DNA from: Schizochytrium sp. TIO01
Taxonomy: Eukaryota > Sar > Bigyra > Thraustochytrida > Thraustochytriidae
Direction of reading: 5' to 3'
Assembly (NCBI GenBank): GCA_004764695.1
Contig: SMSO01000032.1
Location: forward strand, 4,525,483 to 4,589,482
DNA length: 64,000 bases
A model generated the notes under the pieces. The model was not told where the DNA came from and did no database searches. It saw only the letters and a list, made by a program, of their open reading frames with translations. A program made the translations under genes and the position numbers. The stretch's first letter is position 1, and each line of letters opens with the position of its first letter. This document shows positions 8,939-22,769 of this stretch, piece after piece.

Positions 8939-11900
8939 ATGCTGTTGTGAATACTGGCTCCCTCTATTTAAGGCGCCAGAACTAGCTTGTAGGCTTGTCC
9001 AAATAACATACCACTGAGTCAATCAATGACCTGGAAAATGTTATGAAAGAACCTTGATGACATTTCCCTATTACATGCAACTTCTTCTTTAAAGACGCAG
9101 AGTTCCAAAGCGTATGATGCAAGAATATGCATTTCGATGTCCTCACGTCTAGTTCAATGGAGGTCCTCTTACCTCTTCACTGTTGTATCAAACCTCGGTG
9201 TCGTGAAAAATCATGAGTGATTCGTACTTCTCAAACGAAGCATAACCACCTAACCTTTTGTGTCTTGTCCAAGTTCTATGCAATCCTGGAATTTAGATTC
9301 TGGATTTTAATCTTATAAAAATAAATATCGGGTATTTGTAGTATTTGTAGCTTTCCATTATAACTAAGATACAATTTTAGATGGGAATGGATATATTGGC
9401 GACATTATGCCACAAAGCCAACTCAAAGCAAAGTTGCATAAGTCACTCTCATTGCGTCAGTGTAAACATATTTAGAACGAAATACATTGATCACAAAATT
9501 CATTGACCTGAAAATAAGAAAACCCGTTTTTCAAATTTAGCATTGTGTTTCTACAAGTAATGTTTTCGTGATGTCTGAATCAAATTTAATGATTGTATGC
9601 AGTATATTAGTACTCCATTTTGCCATTTGATATGAATATAGAAATGAAACAAGATGCCCATATAATACGAGTCTTACTTTTTAAAGTCGAGGCCTAACAT
9701 ATTTTTATGGCAGAAGTAATGTAAGCATGGCAAAGATGTCGTGGACGGGTCCTTAAAGAGAGTAGGAATATGATGACAAAGATTGTAAGCAAACTAGCAT
9801 TTGCACTCGGTAGATGAAAATCTAAACCTCTGACTTCGAGCAAAAACCTAAACCTCTGAGGCGTTACTCCGTACAATTTAAACCTTTAAAGGTAGTCCTT
9901 ACTATCGTTTTATTCGAGATATTCTGCAATCATAAGAGCTATTTCTTGGAACTAGACTTTCAAATTTCAAAACTCATCATCAAAGCACTTGTGTTAAGTA
10001 CCCATACGAACTCTTTTGCGGAGTAGCATTGCCAAGAAGCAACTGTCCTTCATCCTCACGTCATCAGATATATGTTTTCCTACAATTTTCACAATATCAA
10101 TTCAAAATTCGAAATATTGCTAACCTCAGATATATTTCCGTTGATAAAGACGCGCGGAAATCTCAGTGATAGGTGTTGCTGAAACAACCTGTTGCATATT
10201 ATCGAGATAAGGTCTTCCTAGTTATACAAAGACAAGTTGATTAGCTGGCATGATTTTCATTGATTATATGAAGTATATGAAGTATACTAATTCAACACAG
10301 AAACAATTAATCATGGTGGGTACTAGGTACAGATATAGTTAGTGTGTATTTTTATTAAATAGTGTTTACTTAAAGATAATGCTAAAGATAGGTTATAAAT
10401 CATAGCTATGATTATAATATCATGAAATTAAAAGAAGTTAAATTTAATAAATAGACGAGGAAATAAAAAAGGGAAGGAAAAGTACTGAGCGAGGGTAGGT
10501 AGGTTAAGGTAGGAGTCCAATTAGGTAATATGCCTGCGTGACCAGAGAAGGCCACACAATACTAAGCTTTGCAACCTCTGATCTAAGCACTGTCACCAAT
10601 CGTGACTCATATTCTGAAAAGTCAAAGATAGGTCATTGATAGCGTCAGGATTAAACTCCCAGTGGTCGATGAAGGAAGGAACAGAAGCTTCGCAGCCAGG
10701 AGAAAGGGGGAAACGTCAGAGAGTCAGAGACAAATGCACGTATATTGACAATAATGGCAAGTCCAGGGTCTAATAGGTAGAAGAGAGCGACTGATCAAAA
10801 GAACAAGCGAGGAAGAAAAGAACGTGCAGCAGCCGCGAACGAACCCGCTCCAGGCGAAGTGACGCAGCGATATCAGGGTACCTCTTTCACCAGGCTCCCC
10901 TTCCTGATGATGGGATAATGAATTAAACTACCTCACCAGGCATTCCGCAAGATCATAGGCTTGAAGTCGGCGATGCGCAAGATTGCCACCAGGTTTGATT
11001 GCTAATGAGCCTGCCGCAGGCTATTTTTTTTTGGGCCAAACTTTTTTTTAATTTGAAACGTTTTCTAATTATTTAAAAAAAATATATATACTTTTAATTA
11101 TTTGAAAAGGTTTCATTTTGGAAGATGAAAGTTAGTGTTTTCGCTGGAATAGGCATTTTTTTCTTACATGATCAAAAAGGATAACTTTCAAATTCTCTAA
11201 CACATATATATATGGAGAGAGGTAATTACTGCCTATGATTAAGCTCTGCTCACCTCATGTTACAGGCGATACACAGAATATAGGCCAGATCGTGAACAGG
11301 TAAGTTGGGCTAATTATGTTTAATTCAGAACGGGACACCTTTTGAGGACCAATATCAACGTTTCTAGTGGTTGTTTCTCAGAGACATTAACTAGATAACA
11401 GTTCCAAGTTATCAGTTTCAACACAATTTCGATACACTTTGAGAGATAGCTAAGACACAATCATTAGGTTGCTCTCTGTCTATATATGTTTAATCCATAA
11501 CCTGTGACGTGTTGACGCATCACAAGTATCGCGCTGGGAAAAAAATAAGCTCAACGTCGTTTATTTAGTGAAGAGTGAAGCATAATAGTGACTCAAGTCT
11601 AAAAGCGTACACATATTGCAGTTTGTTTTTGACAGTCGCTACGGAGTTGAGGCCTCCACATACACCTTGAAAATGATGCGAAGATCGTACACAAGTCTTT
11701 CTTCTTTAGGAAGAACTTGCATAAACCAAATGCAACACATTCGAAACAATTGAACTTAAGACTTCCCTTCCTAATCTTCTATTCGTCCTAGAAGCATAAC
11801 TCATTTCCATGAAAAGAAGCAGCTGTTCCATTCTCTCCATTTTTGTTCGCAAGGATCAATATGATGAAGGCTGTTAGATTCTAGACAGTTAAATAAACGT

Positions 11901-11947
11901 GGTTACTGCGAATTTATTGTAGCAGAACGTTATGCTTATTTCTGACA

Positions 11948-11985
11948 CCATGTTAGTGAATTTGTTGTTGATTTCACTAACATGG
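11948..11985. other. Perfect 13-bp hairpin
   Basis: CCATGTTAGTGAA at 11948-11960 is the exact reverse complement of 11973-11985, separated by a 12-base loop. There is no T-run directly after it, so it is not an obvious terminator. It could be part of a structured RNA or the trace of a small inverted-repeat element. Confidence 0.5.
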
Positions 11986-14900
11986 GTGAGGGATCCAATG
12001 TCACAGCAAGAACCTCTTATCCTATTATCTATCAAATGTGTAATTATACGTTGTCAAATGATTTGACTACCTTTAGAAAGCTATTCAATTCAGACAAATA
12101 AATGTAAATTTATTTATTTGCTGCATTCCCCAAAATGTCTAATGGTGTGGTAAATTGTGGATATTTTGACTTCAACATGACGTTTATCTACCACGACCGC
12201 ATATACATGTTATTATCTGGATGAGGGAAACCAATGAATTTCAAGATAGCCTCACGAGAGAAGCAGGCCAATCGTCCTTTAACAATGAGAGGGAGTGTCC
12301 AGGTATGTATGTCGAACACACAGTCCCTCTGAACGCATTTATTGGCTTCACTTTAAGATTTATGAGAATCCCTCGTCATGGGTAGGGTAACACGAAAGGT
12401 TTATAGTCATCAAATAGGGATCTTAATCCAAATCTCTAACAAATACTGTATTTTTCAAAAATGTGTCTTCATTTCTTCAAAACAGAATCGGATGAGAATG
12501 TTCGCAGATGGACAGTTAAGAGAGTTTGTGCGTTTTACATGATGCTCTCAAACTTATCGATTCTTCAAATGAAAGTTTCGAAGCAACTACACTCTGCAAG
12601 CAAAATTCTTCTAAATTTTAAGGAAATTGCAGGTGAAGATCACTTTTTCGATTTTAAAGACTCTCGAGTCAAGGATACTACTATTTGTATGATCTCATTA
12701 TCGAACAGCTTATTAGTGGCGATAGGAAATCAGGCATACATAGCCTTTTTCTTATTATTGATCCTATGGTTTCAAGGATTGATTTAACGATGCTCTTTCA
12801 TGCGTGCAAATATCATACCAGATTAAAGAGCCTCCAAATTTCGTGCGTGTTCACTCTTCGTGCTTGCGAATGTGGTCATGAAATTAAAATCATAAATATT
12901 TCTTTAAAATAAGTTAAAAATATTTTTTACTATAAACTAGTGAAAACAGTATTGCTAAAGTAAAAAAAAAAAAAGGGACGTGGGACTCTTGACAAATCCC
13001 TGGGGCTATTGCAGGGTACTAGTATTGGGCCTATATAGACTTGCTTCCATCACCTAAACTTCAAATGAGTGGTTTTAGATAAATTGAATGATATGTCCTT
13101 GAGCAAATTACGGTAATGCGTGATTCTTGCCACATATATAAATTATTTGGTTATGTGCATTCTGTTGAATGATTGGAGCCTGTCGTAATCTTGCAAACTT
13201 CACCCAAAATACACTCCATAACAGTAAAGTACGCTCGTATCCTCTTTGCATGCAACTCTAGAACGTACTAGGTAGCACTTTCATATATATATACATATAT
13301 ATATTCTTGTATTTGTTCTCGAAATAAGGAGAAGAAAATAATAAATGAAAATATAGATTTTAACTTTTTTGTTTTTCTAAAAAACTAAAATTCAGGAACA
13401 TAATTAAAAATTTAAAATAAAAAGCAAAAAAGCAGCGTATATAATTTCAAGGCTAAGAAAGGCTTTTTGTTTTTATGGGGGAATGATAGGAGGGAGGGTG
13501 GATTGAGAATATGACCCAGGGAATCATAATATATACTTAGAGGAAACAAGGAGTTTAGCTTGGATTCTTCTACAAAAAAGAAAGTCAGAACTCTGGTGTG
13601 GTTCTATTTCTATTCAATGTTATCAAGATGTTCAATGTGACTCGGTAGCAAAACTAAAATGCTAGAGCGTTTCTTTTCTTTTAATCAAACTGTTTTGAAC
13701 TTGCAGCATTTGACAACTCCGTGGCTAGTGCTCAAGCAATTCCATCTTTAATTCAATTTAGTTAGCAAAATATTTGAAAGTACTCTCAATTTATTTATTT
13801 TTTAAAATATATATAATAAATATCAAATAGCAGTTTTCCATAAACAGCAGTGGTGTTAATAATAATAACATTTTAAAACTCCCATTCTTACGTTCTATTT
13901 GTTTCTGTTTTTATCATTTATCAGCTCTTAAGGTCATTTACTTTGAATGATCAAAATTATATGAAGTTTGATGGCAGCTTCTTAAACTAGTGTGAATGGC
14001 AAACTATTGTAGCGATTAATATCCGGCTATATAACTCTGGAATAAGCTCGATGGTGAAAAGGTTATCAAGTCCCGTTTTTTTTGTTTTTTTTTTAAATAA
14101 ACTGTCAAAGGCTTAGAGCCCAAGACATTCACCGTATGAGTGCCAGATCAACGGCATTAATAGTGAAAGAAGTGGTTCATATTCTTGTATTCTTTAAAAC
14201 TGACGATGATTGAATACGATAATTGATGAATTCTATGGTGTGGTATTTATTGGCACATAGACACGAGTGTATTAATGATTTTTTCTCCAAGTTTCTGGCT
14301 ACTATAGCAGGCGCAAGGAGCAGCAGGAATAGCAACAAAAAGATTTCAGGATGTGTTTCTTTATTTGAATTAGCCAAAGAATCTCATCTTTATGCTGTGC
14401 CGGTATTTTCAACTTCAGCTCAGTATGGGACTAATCACAGTTTCAAACAACACCTATAATCGATGCTTGCATAATCTCGCGATCTAATGCTTTCCAACTT
14501 AACTAATTATGCCTGAACAGAACCATTTCTGGTTTGTCTACGCAGTGTCCAATTCTGACAATCATGTGTATCTAAGAGCTGCGAAGTTCATGTGGCGGCG
14601 AAATATAACCAAATAGAGACTTGCAACCTTTTTGAGAAACAAGGATGATTGAGTTACAGGTTAATTCAATGATAATTTGTGATGTGCGTAAACACAAAGT
14701 GAAAAGCAGCAAGTCTTGTATATCTGATTTACAATCAAATTTCTTTTTCCTGCAACCAGTGATACTATTATCACAAGCCAGCGACAATTTGCACTTAAGC
14801 AAACAAATCATAGACCACCATACTAGTTTAATTTTACGCGCCTGGCCAGGTGATGTAGTTATATACAACTTCTATATGTTATAAAGAGAGTCCAGACTCG

Positions 14901-15405
14901 CTAGTGGATAGAGAAGTTTTATTCACTAAGGGTAGACTGCTTAGATATAATGAAGAGGAGACCAGGCCTGCTACTCACATAAACCATGGTGACGAGAGGA
15001 CTTGATTTTTCCTTTGTTCTAATCTCTCATGAACTTGTTTAAAGAAGACACGGCTGGCAGATCTAGCAATAAATGCAGCCTGAAGTTTTAATGACAGGTA
15101 TTGCATGACACCAAAGGAGTAGCTTCTGCTACCGTGTCCTCTTCCCAAGGTGTCCAAGTCTTTTTTTAATTTTTTATATCGAGCATTGTGAAAAATAAGA
15201 GAAGTCTTAATTTACCTTAGGTAGAATATGTGTCCCAGAGGTTCCTTTCGGGGTGTCGGGAGGATGAATTACAAACAAAGCCCCTTTTTTGGAAGGTACT
15301 GAAGAAGGTTTTAAAGCAATCGGTCTTTACAATAATAATTTTAAAGTTCAAAGATAAGGAAGAAGCATTTTTAGAAAAAGCAAAAAAACGAGTAGTAGCC
15401 CTTCG

Positions 15406-15425
15406 TTTTTTTTTTTTTTTTTTTT
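15406..15425. repeat. T20 homopolymer
   Basis: Twenty consecutive T bases, seen directly. It may be a microsatellite, or the poly(A) tail of a retroposed sequence inserted on the minus strand, but I see no recognisable element next to it. Confidence 0.85.
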
Positions 15426-16418
15426 CTATAAAAGTATATTTTCAAACTTTAACAATGATGCTAGTGGTAAATTGTAAAAGAAGTATTAAAACCTTTATTT
15501 AAGATTAAAAATTATATATTTTATGCTTCTGTTGTCCCGTTCATGTTTCCACGTTCGTGTCCCGGGATACCCGTGAAAGCGAAGAAAAAGCAGCCTGATT
15601 ATTCATTTAAAAAAGCTATATTCTCTTTCTACAATTTTATTTTACTTTCAAACAGAAAACAACAAATAAAAATTAAGCAAGCAAGCAAACTTTTTATTCT
15701 GCACAGACCTTATTGTTCGGTTATAACTAAATAAATTTAGAGTGTCCCGGCTTTGATTTCTGATTTATTCTGCCAGTGTCCCGCATTCGAGCAAGCCTAG
15801 AATAGTAACTGGAATAGTAACTCTAATAAGAAGAAGTAGCATATGTATATATATATACATAAACAAAACATCGACAAATATATTTTGAGTTGGTGATAGA
15901 AAACCATCTTTGAGTATTTTCTGATTTAATACTACTATTATTGCTATCAGCATTCACGGCAATTCGTAGGTCCACAGCAAAAGTGGCCCGCCAAATAGTC
16001 TTGTTGAAATTGTGAACACAGACCAATCCAAGTCTCAAGGACCGGGTTGCCTACAATAACGCATTCCTGTGCTGCCATTGTTAACTTGCGACGCAACGGG
16101 GGAGGAACATGAGAATCAATTAGATGACTCGTTGGTCGCTTTCCTGAGTGTATGTTTATGCTATGACTAAGAGGGAAGTGTGTCTAATGTATTCAGGCGG
16201 TGATTCGTCTTATTGCCGGAGGTTGCCGGGCTAATTAAGAATATGTACTGTATCTCTAGAGGTTTCTATCTACCTGTCTGGCTACCATAGGAAAAGAACT
16301 TTCAAGTTGTTTGCTTCTAAAAGCTGAACTCAAGCAATTCTTTCTTTTGAAAAAGAAAAGAAAAAGCTTTAAATGCATAAGATAATATAGTGGAACAAAG
16401 AGAGGGACAAGATTGCAA

Positions 16419-16436
16419 TAGGTAGGTACCTAGGTA
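16419..16436. repeat. Dense TAGGTA/TACCTA motif block
   Basis: The 18 bases TAGGTAGGTACCTAGGTA contain three TAGGTA and one TACCTA and include the palindrome TACCTAGGTA. A second TACCTAGGTA follows at 16531-16540. No gene start is within several kb on either side, so not all clusters are promoter-linked, unless an unseen transcript starts here. Confidence 0.6.
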
Positions 16437-17598
16437 ATCTAAAGAAAGGAAGATCTCATTTCTAATGCAGATTCATCCATTTCTGTCATCGGTGGCTAGT
16501 GAAGCAACTGATCTTTAATTCAATAAATAGTACCTAGGTATTGAGAGTGAGACAAAACAGACAACAAACCCATCGTGTTTACCTAAAATTGAATAGATTG
16601 ATCTATTATTTTAGATGAGGCTCCTGCGAGGTTGATCGATGTATCGATAGATATACCCACTGCCGAACGATGCTGGTCCTATAATTTATTATTATCAGAG
16701 TCACGGTCTAGCAATACTTATATAATGTACGTAAGGAATGCAACAATGGTAGCGGTAGCAGCTCTGTGAACAACTGAGCTGAGGCCCGACTCCCGAGGGA
16801 CTCGCTTGTAGGCAGTACCATAGATTTTACAGTTTAGAATGCTGTTAGAATGTGTCCAGGTAGCCAGTATTTGGCACCAAAATATAATAAAAACTATTGG
16901 CTAATCATCAATCAACAAACTTGATAATCTTCGCTTTGTTTCTTCACAGGTTCTCTACAAGTCTCGCATTTCCTCTTCAAGTACGTGTGTCCTCGTCTCT
17001 AATCAACTGCTGAGACCAGCCTGGCCATACCTTCGCAGAGGCTCTTTTTGGTGAAAATTACGACATTGCTTTTGACATACTAGTAGCAACAGTAGTATTT
17101 CTTTCTGGATACCACCACTATAACTTTAAAATAGAATAGGTGTAGACAGAGAAACCTACAGGGCTATGTTAGATAAAATAGCCAATATTCGCCCAAGGCC
17201 CAAGGCGCATGAGGATGGATGTTCTCCTTTAGTCGTCTTATTATTATTGCCCTCCGAAGACCTCTGAAGTTTCATCCCACATTTGAATCAGACACATGAT
17301 GGTGACGCGACAACCTCTTAAAGAGTTAAGTGACGTACATATAATTTCCGTCACGTCTCCTAAAAAGTGTTTATGGCATCGTCAGAAGGTTATTTAGACC
17401 CTTATAAGTAAGCACTAGATAGTTGTTCTCATGGTACCAAAAATACATTTGTATGCCACTAGCAACCTGATCGCTAGGAGAGGTCTTCCTACATAGTACT
17501 GGTATAAGTAACGACATGAATATGTTCTTTTTATATTCTTCTCTCTTTAAGAAAAGAATAGAAAAGCCCGAGACTAATTTTAAAAGTAAAAAAATGAG

Positions 17599-17638
17599 AG
17601 ACGACTGATTTTTATGTATTAATGCATAACAGTCGTCT
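17599..17638. other. Hairpin with 9 + 5 bp stem
   Basis: AGACGACTG at 17599-17607 pairs exactly with CAGTCGTCT at 17630-17638. Inside it TTATG pairs with CATAA, leaving a 4-base bulge on the left strand and an 8-base loop. This shape, imperfect stem with one bulge, is more like a structured RNA than a simple microsatellite. No function is known. Confidence 0.45.
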
Positions 17639-20600
17639 TCATTCAGTTTAGTACCAAACAGTAGTAAACGAGCGCCCAGGATAATAGGTTTTTCTTCTTT
17701 CTATTTTTTCTCTGTTTGTTTTCACATGATGTATTTTATTCTTTCCTCAAATTCGTAGAAGGTACGTAGTTACCAAGGTTGCTTATATTCAACAACAGGC
17801 GTTCGTACTATGCTCTCACCATCGTAATAATAAGTCATCGAGAGCGGCCTGCTACTCAACTTGCACTCAACTTGCAGCACGTTCAAACTAGCAGCACTAG
17901 ATATCACTTGCAAAATGCCAACCAAAAAACAAAACTTATCAACTCATTTACAAAAGATAAATAGGGGATGACCAAGGTATTATGATAGAAATCCATTATA
18001 TTCTTGATATACAACATAAAAGGAACAAATCTAAAATCGAAAAATTAATATTATCATGATTGGGATTAATCCCGTCGTAGTCACTCGTCATTCCGTTTGA
18101 TACTGAATGGCTGGATGCAAATACCTTCGAAGTAGGCTTGCGTAAAGATTACAGAGTAATTCGAAGAGCATCCCATCTAATTTCAAAAGCCAAGGCTTCA
18201 AAATAAATTTAGATTGAATTATAAAACCGGATGGTGCGTCCCACTCAAGTAGAGTCCAGTTTTCATTTTTTGAATCAATTAAAAAACCAATTAAAATTTA
18301 ATTAAAATATATAAATAAAAATTAGGGGAAACTTTTGTATTCATGTTATTTAACCTTAATTGTTCTTTATTTCTCTATAAGTTGCACGTCTATACTGAAG
18401 AAGAAACTATAGATTCCAGGCAATACAATGAATCTCTGAAAAGGTAAATAACTCTAAAGTGAAGCTGTCGAACCAGATAGGCGCCAGTATCTACTCACCA
18501 CCACCCTCGCACCTGCTCCAGGCCATGTTCTACAGGTGAAGAAAGAAGGAAATGTTTCATTTGAGAAAAAATTAACTAGCTCCTTAGCACTACTTTATAA
18601 AATTAATTTATTTAAAGACATATTTTACACACATATATGTAATATAGTAGGATCGAGTTTATTTCTATAGTATTTAGCTGAGAGGGACAGGTCGAACTGT
18701 CATATGAAGTGTGGGGGTGGGACGCAAGATGGCTGTGACAACCTCTCACCCAATAAAGATAACTAGTAGAGACCATCGCCTCTAGGATTTCTTTTGCCAA
18801 ATTAATGCAAGTAAATTAAATCTACAAAAATGTGTGCTTGTGTATGGTACTAAACGCCATTGTAATACTTTATGACTATGAACGTATGGTTCCGTTGATT
18901 GAAAGTCCCAACCTTCAGTCTCCTATTATGCTTGAACAACGTCCCCTTTTCCTTTCTTGCCTTTGCTTTTCTTTCACACGTATTTTAATAGAAGTTGATT
19001 GAACAGGAGTAGGTACCCTAGGTAGCCTGTGACTAGTGATGAAAAGCTGAAAAGTAAATTTTGTGCAATATATATCTTCTTCCCAGTATCAGACTGTATT
19101 TATATGCTCTTTACTCTTTAGGTATCTTAAAAATATTCTATTTACTATGAATACAATTTACTACCTAGATGTACCTCTGGCATTGTGTATGTTTTTTCGT
19201 TTCTTGTTCCAGAGAATCATATTTGATACCATATAATTGCTATTACTGTCATTATCATTGTTAATATTTCTATTATTAATATTTCTATTATTGCTTTTCA
19301 TTACTTTAAAGAAGAAACTGGTGGGAAGCCTGTGAGCACCTGTGAAACGACTACGCATATAGCGAGCAGGAATGATTTGTCTGTCATCAAATCCATGAAT
19401 GATTTCAATTAGGCATGTCAAAATATGCTTAGCGAATATGTGATTAAGATAATAGTCATGAATTTATTGGTATTTTCAACTTCTGTAGCACTGTGGCTTT
19501 CTCTTTTCCCTCGAGTAATAAAATATATTTCTGTTTTAATATATATTTAAAAAAAGAAACAAACAGTAAAAGAACCTGAATAAATAAAGTTTTGCTAAAA
19601 TATTCAGCTTATACTTAGTTGAGCTGTTCTATCACTGATTGAACATTTGAATATATTTGAAAACATACATATATACTAATTCGGTAAAGTGGTGTGGAAA
19701 GAATATGGTGTGCACTATAATATTTTAAAAGGCCCGAAGGTAAAAGTGTTCTTTGGGTGTTCTTATGCTGTTACTTTTCTAAACCTTGATGATAGATTTT
19801 CACTTTTTCGAATGATGAGAGGAATGTTCAATTGTCGGGGAGAAAGCACACAAGTAGGTGCCGATACAGAACTCTTATGTCAAATCAAATTGAAGTAAGA
19901 CGCCGCAAGATTGCGAATACGCACAGTCGATAGTATGATATAATTAAAATTAGATTTATCATAAGCAGTGGGCACACGTGTAATTTTACTAGCACGACGT
20001 CGAACAGTGACATTTTACTGGATCGAAAGATCGTTCTGCATTTTCATGTTGCACCTCTGGGTCAGAGAGATTCATCACAGTGCTTCTTCAATACTAAGTA
20101 GGAATAAGTATGTTGTGATGAAGTGCCATTTTGAAGGTGTCTCAATGACAGAGGCTAGCAGGATGCGCTAACTGGACCTTCAAAGGTGATTTGAGTGGTA
20201 AGTTTAGCATCTTCAATCGATGTAGCTCTGCCCAAAGCCCGTGTCCGTTCCGATGTCATCAATAGTCAGGTCCATGCAAAGAAAAGCGAAAGTAGGTAGG
20301 TAGTAGTTAGTAGCACCAAACTGATAGGTATCGCGCCATCAATTCTTGTTTATTTACAAAAAAAAAGAGTGTTCAAAGTTGGCCACCAGCCTTGGCTATT
20401 TGGAATCATGGAGCCTCTAGTGGATATCAGTAGGCTTATTATCCCAATGCAGTAGAACAATACTGAAAAATACAGTTTTGACTATTTCCTGATGCGAATG
20501 TTCCTCTCTAAACCTTGTTAACAAGCAGGAACCAAGAAGATTGCAAACAACTCCATAGCGCAAAACAACCTCATCTTATATCATATCCACGACTGCGATC

Positions 20601-21778
20601 ATCACGAATTTAAAGGTAATAAATAGTCCTTAAGACTACTTCGGCTAGTAACACTGAAGAATCTTCATCATCAGAGAGCGTCAAAAGCTAGGCAAACTTC
20701 CGAGATACAACTGAGAGATTACCCAGAGGGTTAAAAGACACCTAGGCTTGCTATGCTACTTATCTCGTGATTTTTGTATTGCTTTGCGCAATAGAAAGTA
20801 TATGCGAAACCAATCTTATCACTGCCTCCCATGCTTTTATATTTCTTTACCACATGGGACTCTCATCGTGTAAAGGTTTTGTCCTGTTGTACCTTGTATA
20901 TCAGCTAGGTGGTGGGCTTACTACCACTCCTACTAGCGAGCCAAAGTGTTTACGATTTGGATAATAGATTACCACATTCATAATTAGTTGTCTACACTTT
21001 GGAATCACCATAACAACCTAAGCCCAAAGAAATACCAGGATTAGGGCAAAGGCTAGCTCTTAATACTTTATAGCCCTCCAGGTAGTTCCCAATACCACAT
21101 TCTAAGAGTCTGTATTTCAACAATGGCATTTCCTGTCCCACTTTGCGGATCGCTTTGCGGATAGAGCTCAATCTGCTGCGCAGCCACTAGCATACTTTAA
21201 ATGGCTCCCGTCGTAGTGTCTACACACCTGTCCAAGAATGACGTGGGTTTACGTTTTAAAGGCTCAGAAACGATTGTACCTTTGTAAGCCCCTGCACTCT
21301 GGAGTCAAAAGAACTGCAAGCTGGACTTGGATTTGCAACTTTTAAAAGAAGAACTCTTTTTGAAAAATTAGCTCAGCCTTCGTCTATTCATTGCAACCAC
21401 GTTATACAAGCAAAATATCTTGCGCCTGTGCTTCTGTGGTTGAATGTGGCATCAAAGATCTTTTATCCTAATATTGTCAACTGAAAGGATTTCTTGAAGT
21501 TGGGTCCCAAGGTATACTAAGGAAAGGGCAGTTCTTCCAATTGGGTTTGACGTGCGCCAATCTTTTTTCAATGCTACAATCATCATATACACCTGGTGAT
21601 GATATTACTTCTCTATAAAGAATAAAGTATTTCCAAGGACTCGGAAAGGAATGAATTGGCGTTCTTTCGAATTATTAACAAAAATAACACTGATGTTCCG
21701 GGAAGTAGCTCAAGAACACTTTCATTATTCTATGTTTTTGTTTTTGCCTTTTAACAATATAAAGGATTAGTTTTTTTC

Positions 21779-21798
21779 TTTTTTTTTGGGGGGGGGGG
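21779..21798. repeat. T9-G11 homopolymer junction
   Basis: A run of nine T runs straight into eleven G. The G-run is unusual in such AT-rich DNA, though a single run cannot by itself form an intramolecular quadruplex. Confidence 0.85.
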
Positions 21799-22189
21799 AG
21801 TTAATCTTCTTTTACTCTTTTCTTTTATCTACTTCTTTTTAACTTGGCCTGCTCACCATTTTTAAATTTAAAAAAGAAAGCATACATTGTATTTTAAGTT
21901 TAGATCTTTTAATTTAAATTAAGAATTAGAATAAGAGTGGTAGTAATAACATCAACAGTACTACTAGTAGTGAAAATAATATAAAACAGTCAGATCGTAT
22001 TCTTTAAAATAGTAGAAGAAGAAGGAGAAGAAGGAGAAGGAAGAGTAAAAATTGAATATATATATTTTTTTAAAATATAATAAATTAATATAGTGTTTTT
22101 AGTTGGAATGACTTTCAAGCTATTATATTTAGTATATATACTATTTCAATCGCTGTGTTTTGTGTTGTAGTGTCTTTGTACTTTTTATT

Positions 22190-22215
22190 AAAAAAAAAAA
22201 TATATATATATATAT
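22190..22215. repeat. A11 followed by (TA)n
   Basis: Eleven A then about seven TA units. Just upstream at about 22018-22044 is a purine-only GAAGAAGGA-type run. Both lie within 750 bp of the next gene start. Confidence 0.8.
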
Positions 22216-22769
22216 TAATATAATGATTTTCTTCGCAATCCAAAGTCGACGACGATGCGCCGTTCTCGGACGTGTGAGGAACAATGCCTATTAATAGTAG
22301 GAAAAATAAAAAATAATTTAAGCAGAGGCAGAACGAGCAGTAGCAGCTAGCAGCAATACTGATACTTCGTCACCGCCATCACCGTCATCACCGTGGAAGA
22401 AGCCCGTGGTAACTTGCACAGACTGGAAATTGATGCTTATAAGTGAGATCGTACGAAGGCTTTGAGACCCTTGCATCTTTTCTTCCCCAAACCAAACAAT
22501 CATATTTTGCCACACAGATCATCTTCGTTGGTAAAAAGGCATTGCGCATCGTGCATCGGCGGACTCCCCTTCCTCCTTCCCCCTCTTCAGACCTCTTAGA
22601 GTATTTGCCAAGGTCTTTGTCTTTGGCAGCTGATCGTTACATATCGAATTCAAGAGTCCAAAAGTTTATTAGAGGTGACCCACTTGTCTTGACTGGTGAA
22701 AAGACACGTACGGAAATATACTATTCTCAAGGAGCGAGTTGAATTCATAAAATTAACCAGAAAGGAAAT

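Larger units (their letters stand above)
8939..22769. other. 13.8 kb gene-free region
   Basis: No open frame here exceeds about 110 codons, and none shows a recognisable domain. I searched by eye for tRNA B-boxes and for 5S, U1, U2, U4, U5 and U6 core motifs on both strands and saw none. The DNA is AT-rich with homopolymer and (TA)n runs, two perfect or near-perfect hairpins (listed separately), several TAGGTA/TACCTA clusters (10323-10530, 13268, 15217, 16419-16540, 19010-19165, 20290-20330) and a cluster of TGTCCCG words (15534-15783). Stretches near 12.4-12.9 kb and 20.7-21.4 kb read a little like decayed coding sequence but with stops in every frame. Possible contents are decayed mobile elements, unrecognised ncRNA genes or simply spacer. 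Confidence 0.5.

Noticed and set aside
12461-12912. Two overlapping frames that might be one gene with a frameshift
   Set aside because: Joining them gives no recognisable family, and the composition is that of AT-rich spacer.
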